Source: Kordia sp039026955 | GTDB lineage: Bacteria; Bacteroidota; Bacteroidia; Flavobacteriales; Flavobacteriaceae | Direction: 5' to 3' | Assembly (NCBI GenBank): GCA_039026955.1 | Contig: JBCCLH010000005.1 | Span: forward strand, 1 to 64,000 | Length of the DNA: 64,000 bases | In this document: positions 51,758 to 59,908 of the stretch, piece by piece | Layout of the letters: each line of letters starts with the position of its first letter | Position numbering within the stretch: position 1 is the first letter of the stretch | Made by a program: the position numbers and the translations under genes | Notes under the pieces: model-generated | Database searches by the model: none | What the model was told of the DNA's origin: nothing | Seen by the model: only the letters and a program-made list of their open reading frames with translations

Positions 51758-53077
51758 TTATATCTTTCGATTCGGATCAAATTCTTCTAGATAGTCTCCT
51801 ACTTTTCTCAGGAACGATCCTCCAAGGTATCCATCTACAACTCTATGGTCAAAGGATAAAGAGAGATACATCATGCTTCTGATTGCGATTTCATCTCCGT
51901 TTTCTGTGGTGATGACTTCTGGACGTTTTTTGATGATTCCCAAGGCGAGAATTGCCACTTCTGGTTGATTGATGATTGGTGTGCCCATCAAACTTCCAAA
52001 AGTTCCTACATTAGAAATGGTGAATGTACTTCCTTGAATTTCTTCTGGTTTGAGATTGTTATCTCTAGCTGCTGTTGACAAATGATTGACTTCCGTTGCC
52101 AAGCCTTTTAGGTTTTTTTCATCTGCATTTTTCACTACAGGAACAATCAAGTTTCCGCTTGGCAAAGCCGTTGCCATTCCGATGTTGATGTCTTTGCGCT
52201 CGATGATCTTTTTTCCATCTTCCGATATCGAAGCATTGATACCTGGAAAATCACCAACTGCTTTTGCGACTGCTTCTACGAATAAAGGTGTAAAGGTTAA
52301 TCGTTGATTGTATTTTTCTTGGAAAGCTACTTTATTCGCGTTGCGCCAATTCACCATATTCGTCACGTCAATTTCGATATAGGCTGTCACGTGCGGCGAT
52401 GTATGCTTGGAATACACCATATGATCGGCAATTATTTTGCGCATGCGATCCATTTCGATTACGTTATCATGTCCTTCCACAAATTTGATTGGTGGCGGAT
52501 TGTAACTGCTTTTCGGTTGTGCTGGTTGTGTTGGTGCTTGCGGTCTGCTCGGTAGCGGATAGGTTCTATTTTTTAGATAGTTAAACACATCACTTTTGCG
52601 AATGCGTCCGTCCGTTCCTGTGCCTGGAATACTTTGCACTTCTTCAATCGTCATGTTTTCCTTTTTTGCAATGTTTACGATTAAAGGCGATAAGAAGGCA
52701 TCTGGATTTCTAACGAATTCTGAGTGTTGTATGTTAGATATTGAATTGTTTGAAGTAGGAACGCTTGTTTCTTTTGGTGCTGATTCTGCAACCGTTGTCG
52801 CTTCTTGGGAAACTTCCGCTACGATTTCTCCATTTTCGGAAGCATCAATTATAGCAATGATTTCACCCACTGGGACTACATCATTGGGTTGAAAACGGAT
52901 TTCAGTAATGGTTCCCGTACAAGGCGATGGGACTTCAGAATCTACTTTATCCGTGGCAACTTCTAAAATAGTTTCTTCAATTTCGACCGTATCTCCAACA
53001 TTTTTCATCCAACTGATGACAGTGGCTTCCGAGATACTTTCTCCCATTTTGGGCATTTTCAGCGGTACAATAGGCAT
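51758..53077 (-). CDS. 2-oxoacid dehydrogenase E2 (dihydrolipoyl acyltransferase)
   Basis: 439 aa. N-terminal lipoyl domain (about 1-80) with the lipoylated lysine in LEVATDKVDSEVPSP. A linker leads to the peripheral-subunit-binding domain (LSPLIVNIAKKENMTIEEVQ, then GTGTDGRIRKSDVFNYL). The catalytic domain ends with LSFDHRVVDGYLGGSFL, carrying the active His and Asp (DHRxxDG). With the E1 at 48084 and BCAT at 50380 it forms a branched-chain group; the shared E3 is elsewhere. It has a consensus promoter at 53123-53150 and faces the Lrp-type gene. Confidence 0.95.
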   Translation of the reverse strand: MPIVPLKMPKMGESISEATVISWMKNVGDTVEIEETILEVATDKVDSEVPSPCTGTITEIRFQPNDVVPVGEIIAIIDASENGEIVAEVSQEATTVAESAPKETSVPTSNNSISNIQHSEFVRNPDAFLSPLIVNIAKKENMTIEEVQSIPGTGTDGRIRKSDVFNYLKNRTYPLPSRPQAPTQPAQPKSSYNPPPIKFVEGHDNVIEMDRMRKIIADHMVYSKHTSPHVTAYIEIDVTNMVNWRNANKVAFQEKYNQRLTFTPLFVEAVAKAVGDFPGINASISEDGKKIIERKDINIGMATALPSGNLIVPVVKNADEKNLKGLATEVNHLSTAARDNNLKPEEIQGSTFTISNVGTFGSLMGTPIINQPEVAILALGIIKKRPEVITTENGDEIAIRSMMYLSLSFDHRVVDGYLGGSFLRKVGDYLEEFDPNRKI

Positions 53078-53122
53078 GAGCGTTTGTATTTTTTTGTGTT
53101 TTCTTTCTCAACAAATAGCGAA

Positions 53123-53150
53123 CAAAAATACTCATTTCGATTCGTTTCAA
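53123..53150 (-). promoter_or_regulatory. Promoter of the E2 gene
   Basis: TTG (CAA at 53148-53150), a 17-nt gap and TATTTTTG (53123-53130) on the minus strand. Transcript start near 53116, about 39 nt before the start codon. Confidence 0.65.
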
Positions 53151-53157
53151 AATAAAT

Positions 53158-53186
53158 ACACTGCTTTACATTGCCATATGCAGTGT
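53158..53186. promoter_or_regulatory. Palindrome between divergent E2 and Lrp promoters, candidate operator
   Basis: ACACTGC (53158-53164) and GCAGTGT (53180-53186) lie between the two promoters and cover the -33 region of the regulator's promoter. The spacing of about 22 nt between arm centres suits a dimeric regulator on two helix turns. A following T run makes it look like a terminator on the plus strand, but no plus-strand gene precedes it. Confidence 0.45.
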
Positions 53187-53203
53187 TTTTTTCTTTATTT
53201 TTG
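53171..53203 (+). promoter_or_regulatory. Promoter of the Lrp/AsnC gene
   Basis: TTG (53171-53173), a 22-nt gap and TATTTTTG (53196-53203). The transcript would start near 53210 with a leader of about 65 nt. Confidence 0.55.
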
Positions 53204-53274
53204 ATTTTTAATTATACTTTTTTCTTTTAGAAGCTGTTTGATGCAGCATTTTTATATTTTTTATCTGAAAACCT

Positions 53275-53742
53275 ATGAAGTTAGATCAAGTTGATTTGAA
53301 AATTTTGAAGTTGCTGCAACAGAATAGCAATCGCACCACCAAAAGTTTGGCAGAGGAATTACAGATGTCAACCACGCCTGTTTTTGAACGTATTAAAAAG
53401 TTAGAAAAAGAAGGCTATATTGACGATTATGTAGCGCTATTGAATGCTAAAAAGTTAGGCTTGAAGCAAACCGTTTTTATCGGCATCACACTCCAAGGAC
53501 ACACGCGCAGTTATTTGGAACGTTTTGTAAAACAGATCAATACGTTTCCTGAAGTGGTAGAATGCCATCGGATCACGGGAAATTTTGATTATTTGTTGAA
53601 ACTTGTTGTGGAAGATGTAGAAGCGTACGAAAAGTTTATTATTACGAAATTGACCTTGCTTCCGTATTTGGGAAGTGTACAGAGTTATATTGCGCTTTCC
53701 AAAGGGAAACAGACGCATGAGTTGAATTTGGAGGTGTTGTAA
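53275..53742 (+). CDS. Lrp/AsnC-family transcriptional regulator
   Basis: 155 aa. The N-terminal winged helix (LDQVDLKILKLLQQNSNRTT, then EELQMSTTPVFERIKKLEKE) is followed by the RAM/AsnC ligand domain (TVFIGITLQGHTRSYLERFV, then VECHRITGNFDYLLKLVVED). These proteins sense amino acids. It is divergent from the branched-chain E2 gene with a shared operator-like palindrome, so control of the E2-BCAT-E1 group in response to branched-chain amino acids is likely by context. Confidence 0.93.
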   Translation: MKLDQVDLKILKLLQQNSNRTTKSLAEELQMSTTPVFERIKKLEKEGYIDDYVALLNAKKLGLKQTVFIGITLQGHTRSYLERFVKQINTFPEVVECHRITGNFDYLLKLVVEDVEAYEKFIITKLTLLPYLGSVQSYIALSKGKQTHELNLEVL

Positions 53743-53755
53743 TCAAAATATTGTG

Positions 53756-54451
53756 ATGAATCCGAAACTCATTATTATCCTTGCTTTTTTAGTGTATTTA
53801 TCTCCTTTATTTTACCATTCATATTTGGCTTTCAAGGAATATAAAAAGAATAACAAAAATCCATTCAGGAGATTAAAAAAGTTTTTGAAATATACATTGA
53901 TCTCACTTTTTGTTATTGTTGGAGTGGTATTGACGTTGAATCATACCAACTTCTTAAATTACGAAAGTCCGCTTACTTACGATAAGATTGATGAGATTAC
54001 TTTTGAAAATTTTCGTGGGTTGGAGTTCTTTAAGAAAACGTTATACGGAAGTAAAGAATTCGCTTATGTTGTAACTTCCATTGAAACTGATATTGAACCA
54101 GACTCAGTAAGCGTAATTTCCCTATTTCACCCTTCAAGATCGTACGTATACAACACGCATAGCGCAGATAAAGATTTACTCACACACGAAAAGTATCACA
54201 TAAAAATTACTGAGCTTTACGTACGAAAAATAAAAGCCAAACTAGTAACTTTGCAACAGCCATCAGCAGAAGAAATTCAAGAAGTTATCTCGCAATTTAC
54301 TAAAGCTGAAGATACATATCAGAAGAAATATGATTACGATACATTTCACAGTTATGTATTGAGTGAACAAAAAAAATATGAAAGAGAAGTAGATAGCTTA
54401 TTGGAGTCACTATCTGCATTTAAACAACCAAAAATAAAATTGAATGACTAA
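53756..54451 (+). CDS. Membrane protein with a periplasmic domain
   Basis: 231 aa from the ATG at 53756; a GTG directly before it (53753) is also possible. Two transmembrane helices (about 4-22 and 43-63) with a basic cytoplasmic loop between them (EYKKNNKNPFRRLKKFLK), followed by a soluble domain (FENFRGLEFFKKTLYGSKEF, SADKDLLTHEKYHIKITELY, with HEKYH near residue 145). The HExxH-like string HEKYH is followed by an acidic-rich helix and could be a metal site; uncertain. Overlaps the next gene by 8 bp, so coupled. Function unknown. Confidence 0.65.
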   Translation: MNPKLIIILAFLVYLSPLFYHSYLAFKEYKKNNKNPFRRLKKFLKYTLISLFVIVGVVLTLNHTNFLNYESPLTYDKIDEITFENFRGLEFFKKTLYGSKEFAYVVTSIETDIEPDSVSVISLFHPSRSYVYNTHSADKDLLTHEKYHIKITELYVRKIKAKLVTLQQPSAEEIQEVISQFTKAEDTYQKKYDYDTFHSYVLSEQKKYEREVDSLLESLSAFKQPKIKLND

Positions 54452-55217
54452 GATCAAAATTTTCTTAAGTGTCCTTGCCTGTATTGCACTCACAAATTGT
54501 GGAACGGAAGAACGTTTTCCTTTGAGCAAACGTTATTGGGACATTAAAGATTATGAAGCCGTTGTGAATGAGTTAAAGTTTGGCTATCAAAATGATGAAA
54601 AGTTACCTAGTTTCAACGATCCTGAAACACGATTGATTGTTGAAAAACTTACAGATGAACAAAATTTTATTGTAGTTCTTGAAGATAAAGAATTAGGACT
54701 AAGTTACAAGAATGAAGTTGCGGAATCATTTTTTAAGCGTTGGCGAATTTTGACTTCTGTTTATACAAAATTAGACCGAAAAGATAAATATATCTATGAA
54801 AAGGAAATGCTTTCTGTTCATCAATTTGGCTTAGGTTTACAATTGCGTTATTTTGAGTTGGGTAATAAAGAAATTCGAGCCAATGCTGATGATCCGAGTG
54901 CATCAAATATTCAAAGTTTAGTAAAATCTAACATTAAGATTCTTGTGAACAATTTTACAGGGTATTTAGATTTCGTGAATGAAGAAACCCGTTTTTCAGC
55001 GGAGGGACAACAATTTTTTGCAGAAGGAATTACGAAGTATTTGATACCAATGATCAATCGTTATCCTGAAGCTGATTTTGATAATTTGAATCGAAAAGTA
55101 GATTTACTACTGAAGAAAACCAAAGTTCCTGTAATTAAAACCGCTTTGGAAACATTGAAAGAATTGATTTTTGAAAAGATCAATAGAAAACGCAATAAAG
55201 GGGAAAGTAACAGCTAA
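54444..55217 (+). CDS. Lipoprotein of unknown function
   Basis: 257 aa. Lipobox LTNC (Cys19). The mature part is largely helical (GTEERFPLSKRYWDIKDYEA, VVNELKFGYQNDEKLPSFND), with a second half KSNIKILVNNFTGYLDFVNE. It overlaps the upstream membrane-protein gene by 8 bp and is followed 11 nt later by the ATP-grasp gene; the three form an operon in order membrane protein - lipoprotein - ligase. No enzyme motif. Confidence 0.7.
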   Translation: MTKIKIFLSVLACIALTNCGTEERFPLSKRYWDIKDYEAVVNELKFGYQNDEKLPSFNDPETRLIVEKLTDEQNFIVVLEDKELGLSYKNEVAESFFKRWRILTSVYTKLDRKDKYIYEKEMLSVHQFGLGLQLRYFELGNKEIRANADDPSASNIQSLVKSNIKILVNNFTGYLDFVNEETRFSAEGQQFFAEGITKYLIPMINRYPEADFDNLNRKVDLLLKKTKVPVIKTALETLKELIFEKINRKRNKGESNS

Positions 55218-55228
55218 TTATTTCATGT

Positions 55229-56182
55229 ATGTCTTATATCTCCAACAGCAAACGAAATTTAGTTCGCATCGTTTTTGATATTGCTAACGATCACGGAATT
55301 ACGATAGATTCTTTCTCCTATGACTGGATTCTGAAACTCTCAAAAAACAACATTCACAAACATATTTTTGGTTATAATTTTGAGTTGAATTCTGCTACTT
55401 CCAAAATGATTGCAGGCGACAAAACAGCGACTACGGATCTGTTGCAAGCAGCCAATATTCCGACTGTAGCACATACGTTATTTTTAAATCCAAACATGGA
55501 AAAGTATGTGGGAAGTATTGGAAATTGGCAGCAAATTTTAAAGTATTTCCACGAAAATAAGCAACATATTGTCTGCAAACCTGTGGACGGCACTGGCGGA
55601 AACGATGTGTTTTTAGTAAAAACCATCACGCAACTAGAACAAGCGATTCATGAGTTGTTTGCGAAATATAGAAGTATTTGTTTGTCTCCTTTTTACGATA
55701 TCAAGAAAGAATACAGAGCTGTGATCTTAGATGGTGTAGTGGAATTGTTGTATCAGAAAAACATTCCTTCTGTCGAAGCTGACGGCTCCAAAACTATTTT
55801 AGAGTTGTTGCAAACTAACTTTTCAGCAGACGCTTTAGACACGATTCTAGCTATTTTTTCCAACAACAAAGATCAAAAACTAAGTGATATTCCTCCGAAA
55901 GGAACCATCGTAGAAGTCAATTGGAAAAGTAATTTAGGCGAAGGTGCACTAGCAGAAATCATAGAAAATGAAAGCTTAGAACAACTTGCCATCAAAGCTG
56001 CAAATACAATCAATATTCGCTTCTGTTCTGTGGATATTATTGAAACAACTTTTGGAGAGTTCTATGTCTTGGAAATCAATGCTGGTGTGATGATTGAGCA
56101 TTTTTTAAATAGCAATCCGCAAGAATATGATCGTGTGAAAGCGATTTATGAGAAAGCGGTGTTGCGGATGTTTGAAGTTTAG
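55229..56182 (+). CDS. ATP-grasp enzyme (RimK/glutathione-synthase-like)
   Basis: 317 aa. ATP-grasp domain from about residue 55: GDKTATTDLLQAANIPT, the ATP-binding lysine in HIVCKPVDGTGGNDVFLV, YRAVILDGVVELLYQKNIPS, and the metal-binding end FYVLEINAGVMIEHFL. It would form a carboxylate-amine bond using ATP. Closest by pattern to RimK-like and glutathione-synthetase-like ligases; the substrate cannot be read from the sequence. Last gene of the operon with the lipoprotein at 54444. Confidence 0.82.
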   Translation: MSYISNSKRNLVRIVFDIANDHGITIDSFSYDWILKLSKNNIHKHIFGYNFELNSATSKMIAGDKTATTDLLQAANIPTVAHTLFLNPNMEKYVGSIGNWQQILKYFHENKQHIVCKPVDGTGGNDVFLVKTITQLEQAIHELFAKYRSICLSPFYDIKKEYRAVILDGVVELLYQKNIPSVEADGSKTILELLQTNFSADALDTILAIFSNNKDQKLSDIPPKGTIVEVNWKSNLGEGALAEIIENESLEQLAIKAANTINIRFCSVDIIETTFGEFYVLEINAGVMIEHFLNSNPQEYDRVKAIYEKAVLRMFEV

Positions 56183-56274
56183 GAAAGAATTCTAAATTCT
56201 ATAATACTACCATTGACAAGTTTTTATAAGTATTTGTATTGCATATATTTAAACTTAACTCTGCATCTATGATT

Positions 56275-56376
56275 CGTCATTACGAGCGTAGCGCGGTAAT
56301 CTGTTTATTTCATATTAACATTATGCTTTGATAGTAGCAGATTGCCACAAATTTCTACGAAATTTTCGCAATGACG
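56275..56376. repeat. CGTCATT palindromic intergenic repeat
   Basis: CGTCATTACGAGCG...GGTAATCTG (56275-56303) and CAGATTGCCAC...TTCGCAATGACG (56338-56376) are inverted with respect to each other, enclosing about 34 bp. This resembles interspersed repeats common in Bacteroidota. It lies after the ATP-grasp gene and before the convergent paaY-like gene. Confidence 0.55.
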
Positions 56377-56457
56377 TATCTGAGTACTTCATGACATATA
56401 TAATTTGTCATCACAAAAGCTTGTTGAAATTTTTAATCTGTTGCCTCAATATGACAA

Positions 56458-57054
56458 TCACTTCCCCATAAAATCCCTTAGCGTATCATAAAACGCTTCC
56501 TGCGTAGGACGATCTTTCGGAACTTCACGTAGCGGTTCAACTTCTCGAAGACTTTCATGACAATCGGCGGGTAATTGTTGATAGAGTTGTGTGCCTTTGG
56601 TTTTCCATGCAATCATTTCGTCACTAACTTCTTTGATGATTTTCGCAGGATTTCCCACCACCAAACTACGACGCGGAATCACTGTTTGTGCTTTTACAAA
56701 TGCCATCGCTCCAATGATACTTTCGTCGCCAATTTCTGCATCGTCCATGATCACCGTGTTCATTCCCACCAACACATTTCGACCAATATTGGCACCGTGA
56801 ATGATCGCTCCGTGACCAATATGTGCACTTTCTTTCAATACAATCGATTTTCCTGGAAACATGTGTACCGTACAATTTTCCTGCACGTTTACTCCATCTT
56901 CTAAAATAATTTCTCCCCAATCTCCACGAATGGCAGCGCCTGGACCGATGTAACAATCTTTTCCAATAATCACGTTGCCTGTAACGGCAGCTAGCGGATG
57001 TACAAAACTACTTTCGTGTACGACGGGAATATATCCTTTGAATGAATAAATCAT
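56458..57054 (-). CDS. PaaY / gamma-carbonic-anhydrase-like hexapeptide protein
   Basis: 198 aa. A left-handed beta-helix of hexapeptide repeats: VHPLAAVTGNVIIGKDCYIG, VNVQENCTVHMFPG, KESAHIGHGAIIHGANIGRN, IIGAMAFVKAQTVIPRRSLV. The three zinc-binding histidines lie in TVHMF and HIGHG. Closest to PaaY of phenylacetate degradation and CaiE, which are gamma-class thioesterase/anhydrase-like trimers. No paa genes adjoin it; the substrate remains open. The C-terminal helix (AFYDTLRDFM) is typical of PaaY. Confidence 0.9.
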   Translation of the reverse strand: MIYSFKGYIPVVHESSFVHPLAAVTGNVIIGKDCYIGPGAAIRGDWGEIILEDGVNVQENCTVHMFPGKSIVLKESAHIGHGAIIHGANIGRNVLVGMNTVIMDDAEIGDESIIGAMAFVKAQTVIPRRSLVVGNPAKIIKEVSDEMIAWKTKGTQLYQQLPADCHESLREVEPLREVPKDRPTQEAFYDTLRDFMGK

Positions 57055-57669
57055 TAGTATTGAGGTGTTAGATGTGAGTATTGAGATTTTCTAATTGTGT
57101 AAAGGTAGTTCATTTCGGCAAGCTTTACCAAGTATCAACTTCTAGTGGTCTTGAGTGCGCGAAAAATATATCGAAAAGTAATTGAATGCGCGAATCTTAA
57201 ACCTTTGTACTAGTCAACTTCATAGCTGTTCTCGATACATTTTTATATTCGCTTCGCTGTATAAAAACACTCGAACTGACATGTGGTGAAATTGAAGTCG
57301 AACTTGAATCTGAAACTTCAAACGTCAGATTGAGTGAAATTCTGGAAGAATTTTGTATCGAAATCTGCTTGGTAACTACATTTTCAAATGAAAGCATTCC
57401 TTTTCAAAGTACTTCTCGATAGATCCTGAATCAAGTTCAGGACACTCGAAGTGACGTACTGTGAAATTGAAGTTGAACTCGAAATTGAAGTTGAAACTCT
57501 AAACGTCAGATTGAGTGAAATTCTGGAAGAATTTTGTATCGAAATCTGCTTGGTAACTACATTTTCAAATCAATTCATTTTCAAATCTTCAAATTAACAC
57601 ATTCGTACATCAAAAAATTGATACATTGCTACATTAAAAAAACGGTTCATTTTTTGTAATTTGTCAATC
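57055..57669. repeat. Repeat-rich intergenic region with a 70-bp direct repeat
   Basis: An exact 70-bp direct repeat: 57320-57389 and 57501-57570, offset 181 bp (starts AAACGTCAGATTGAG, ends ACATTTTCAAAT). Between them lies a palindrome (57405-57457, family CAAAGTACTTCTCGAT ... GTGACGT) with the perfect inner TCCTGAATCAAGTTCAGGA. A relative with TTCTCGATACATTTTTATA ... TATAAAAACACTCGAACTG lies at 57229-57281. Further on, AAATTAACACATTCGTACAT is another dispersed motif. No gene. Confidence 0.8.
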
Positions 57670-58461
57670 ATGAAATCAATATTTTTTTCTTTATTTTTTC
57701 TGTGTTCCTTTGTCAGTTTTGGACAGAAAACCATCATAGCGACGCTGCAACAGCAAGATAGCTTGGCAGTCGATCGTTTTGTAGCGATAGACAATTTTGG
57801 TGCGTTGTATGTGATTCAAGATAATATTCTCATCAAACGACAAGACGGAAAAGAATGGGTGTATAATAATTTGCAACTAGGCGATATTGCTACGGTTGAT
57901 ATTTTAAATCCACTGAAAATTACACTTTTCTATAAAGATTTTAATACGGCGATCGTTCTCGATAATACCTTAAACGAGATCAAAAAAATCGATTTTAATA
58001 TTACGGCTGAATTCAAAAATCTTGCTGCGGCAACTACTGCAAACGATCGTAATTTTTGGATTTTTGATACCAATACGCAACAATTGGAAGTATTTAACTA
58101 TCTACAGCAGACAACGCCTGTGCAAAATTTACCAATTCCTGAAAAATTCGTCGCACTTAAAAGCAATTATAATTTTTGTCGCGTTTTGACGGAGACCACA
58201 CTGTATCTGTACAATATCTACGGAAGTTTGCTCTCTGAAAAACCACTAGAAGGCGCGACTGATTTTGACATGACGAATGAGGAAATTATCTTTTTAAAAG
58301 ACAAACAATTACACTATAGTATTGATGATGACGTTTATCTTATAAAAATACCATCTGACGGAATTGCCATCAAACAGTTTTCGCTTCACGATGATATCTT
58401 GTATATTTACGACGGAATTGTATTGTACCGATTTCAACTCAAAAAACCAACAAAAGAATAA
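57670..58461 (+). CDS. Secreted beta-propeller-like protein
   Basis: 263 aa from the ATG at 57670, which begins the signal peptide (KSIFFSLFFLCSFVSFGQ); a TTG upstream in the same frame is unlikely. The mature part consists of repeated four-stranded units (FGALYVIQDNILIKRQDGKE; WIFDTNTQQLEVFNYLQQTT; TLYLYNIYGSLLSEKPLEGA; DDILYIYDGIVLYRFQL), as in a small propeller. The dnk gene starts 77 bp downstream in the same direction. Function unknown. Confidence 0.68.
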   Translation: MKSIFFSLFFLCSFVSFGQKTIIATLQQQDSLAVDRFVAIDNFGALYVIQDNILIKRQDGKEWVYNNLQLGDIATVDILNPLKITLFYKDFNTAIVLDNTLNEIKKIDFNITAEFKNLAAATTANDRNFWIFDTNTQQLEVFNYLQQTTPVQNLPIPEKFVALKSNYNFCRVLTETTLYLYNIYGSLLSEKPLEGATDFDMTNEEIIFLKDKQLHYSIDDDVYLIKIPSDGIAIKQFSLHDDILYIYDGIVLYRFQLKKPTKE

Positions 58462-58538
58462 GTAGAATGAATAATTTTAGAATCGACTATAAAATCCGTT
58501 AGTCCGATTGTAAAGCAAACACCTAATCACAGAATCAC

Positions 58539-59153
58539 ATGCATGTTGCAATTGCCGGAAACATTGGCGCAGGGAAAACAACGTTAACAAAATTATTGGC
58601 AAAACATTACAAATGGGAAGCGCATTTTGAAGATGTAGTGGACAATCCGTATTTGGATGATTTTTACACACAAATGGAACGTTGGAGCTTTAATCTTCAA
58701 ATTTATTTCTTAAACAGTCGTTTCCGACAAGTATTACAAATTCGTGAAAGCGGTAAAAAAGTCATTCAAGATCGTACGATTTATGAAGATGCACACATTT
58801 TTGCGCCCAATTTACACGCTATGGGATTGATGACAAATCGCGATTATGAAAATTACCAATCGCTGTTTGAACTGATGCAAAAATTAGTAGATGCACCCGA
58901 TTTATTAATCTATTTACGCGCTGATATTTCTACGCTCGTTGCGCAAATTCACAAGCGTGGACGCGATTATGAGAATTCCATCAGTATTGATTATTTAAGT
59001 CGTTTGAACGAACGCTACGAAGCTTGGATTACCAAATATGATCAAGGAAAATTACTAATTATTGATGTAGACAATTTAGATTTTGTAGACAATCCTGAAG
59101 ATTTAGGAAGTGTTATCAACAAGATTGATGCAGAAATTCACGGATTGTTTTAA
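58539..59153 (+). CDS. Deoxynucleoside kinase
   Basis: 204 aa. It phosphorylates deoxynucleosides (dA/dG type in most bacteria) for salvage. P-loop GNIGAGKTT at the start, then the base-binding LQIYFLNSRFRQVLQIRESG, the DRT motif DRTIYEDAHIFA and the lid arginines in HKRGRDYENSISIDYL. Length is typical of the family. The precise nucleoside cannot be read off. Preceded by the propeller-like protein. Confidence 0.93.
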   Translation: MHVAIAGNIGAGKTTLTKLLAKHYKWEAHFEDVVDNPYLDDFYTQMERWSFNLQIYFLNSRFRQVLQIRESGKKVIQDRTIYEDAHIFAPNLHAMGLMTNRDYENYQSLFELMQKLVDAPDLLIYLRADISTLVAQIHKRGRDYENSISIDYLSRLNERYEAWITKYDQGKLLIIDVDNLDFVDNPEDLGSVINKIDAEIHGLF

Positions 59154-59412
59154 GCAACGCACCTTTCTTTAAAAATATATGTCAGTTCGATTTTTAATAC
59201 TAAAGCATGGGATTTTAGAAAGGTCTAAATGTTAAATGTTAAATTTTGAATTAGTTCAAAAACTAAACTTTTAAATTTACACACTTTCGAGTATCATTTT
59301 TTATTACGAATACACGAGTTATTTGGGTGTTGGACTTTATAGCGATCGCAAAGACATAGTAAAAAATAAAACATTGGTACATTTTCAAATTAATAAATTG
59401 ATATGTTAAAAA

Positions 59413-59486
59413 TGTCAGTTCGAGCGCAGTCGAGAAGTCTTAGATGCTCAATTTTCTAATGAATCTCCACTACACTCGATTTGACA
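59413..59486. repeat. Solo palindrome of the GAGCGCAGTCGAGA family
   Basis: TGTCAGTTCGAGCGCAGTCG begins at 59413; its counterpart TCTCCACTACACTCGATTTG (two changes) ends at 59486. The surrounding gap (59154-59506) has no gene; it also contains ACATTTTCAAATTAATAAAT, the dispersed AT-rich motif. Confidence 0.75.
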
Positions 59487-59506
59487 TACTGAATCGTTAA
59501 ATCACA

Positions 59507-59755
59507 TTAACAACCTGTATGACATGTTCTACAGTGCAAAGGATCAGAAAGTGGATGCGCCGCAGTATTGCAGTTTCCACAGGTTTGTCCGCTACAATTG
59601 TTGCTATGCGTTCCGCCACTTCCGCCGCTTCCAGTTCCGTTGCAATTGTTATATTCGGATTCGAACGGAGGATAATAACCACCGCGAACTTCCGATAAAT
59701 TAGACACATTTGTTTTTCCTAAACTCAACTTTGAGGTGAATTTCTTTTTTTTCAT
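59507..59755 (-). CDS. RiPP (lanthipeptide-like) precursor
   Basis: 82 aa. The leader KKKKFTSKLSLGKTNVSNLS EVR ends in GG at residues 25-26 and shares the pattern KLxLxKTxxSxL..GG with the precursor at 13267. The core of about 56 residues is Gly/Asn/Ser-rich and has seven Cys (NNC, NNC, QTC, GNC, LHC, RTC, TGC) with Thr/Ser nearby. No modification enzymes or transporter adjoin it; a large predicted protein with a peptidase-like C-terminus follows 153 bp away on the other strand. Confidence 0.65.
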   Translation of the reverse strand: MKKKKFTSKLSLGKTNVSNLSEVRGGYYPPFESEYNNCNGTGSGGSGGTHSNNCSGQTCGNCNTAAHPLSDPLHCRTCHTGC

Positions 59756-59908
59756 GTTGTAATATTTTATGGTTAATAATTACTCGTAAAATATCATTTT
59801 TGTAAGACTTTTCTATTGTTTTTTCCCATACGATGTCTACGTAAATACAAGAAAAGATGGTGGTGTACCTAAAATTGTGTACTTTTCTCTAAAATTATTG
59901 CGATACGA

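Noticed and set aside
53158..53192. Intrinsic terminator between the E2 and Lrp-type genes
   Set aside because: There is no plus-strand gene before it; its position over the regulator promoter fits an operator palindrome better.
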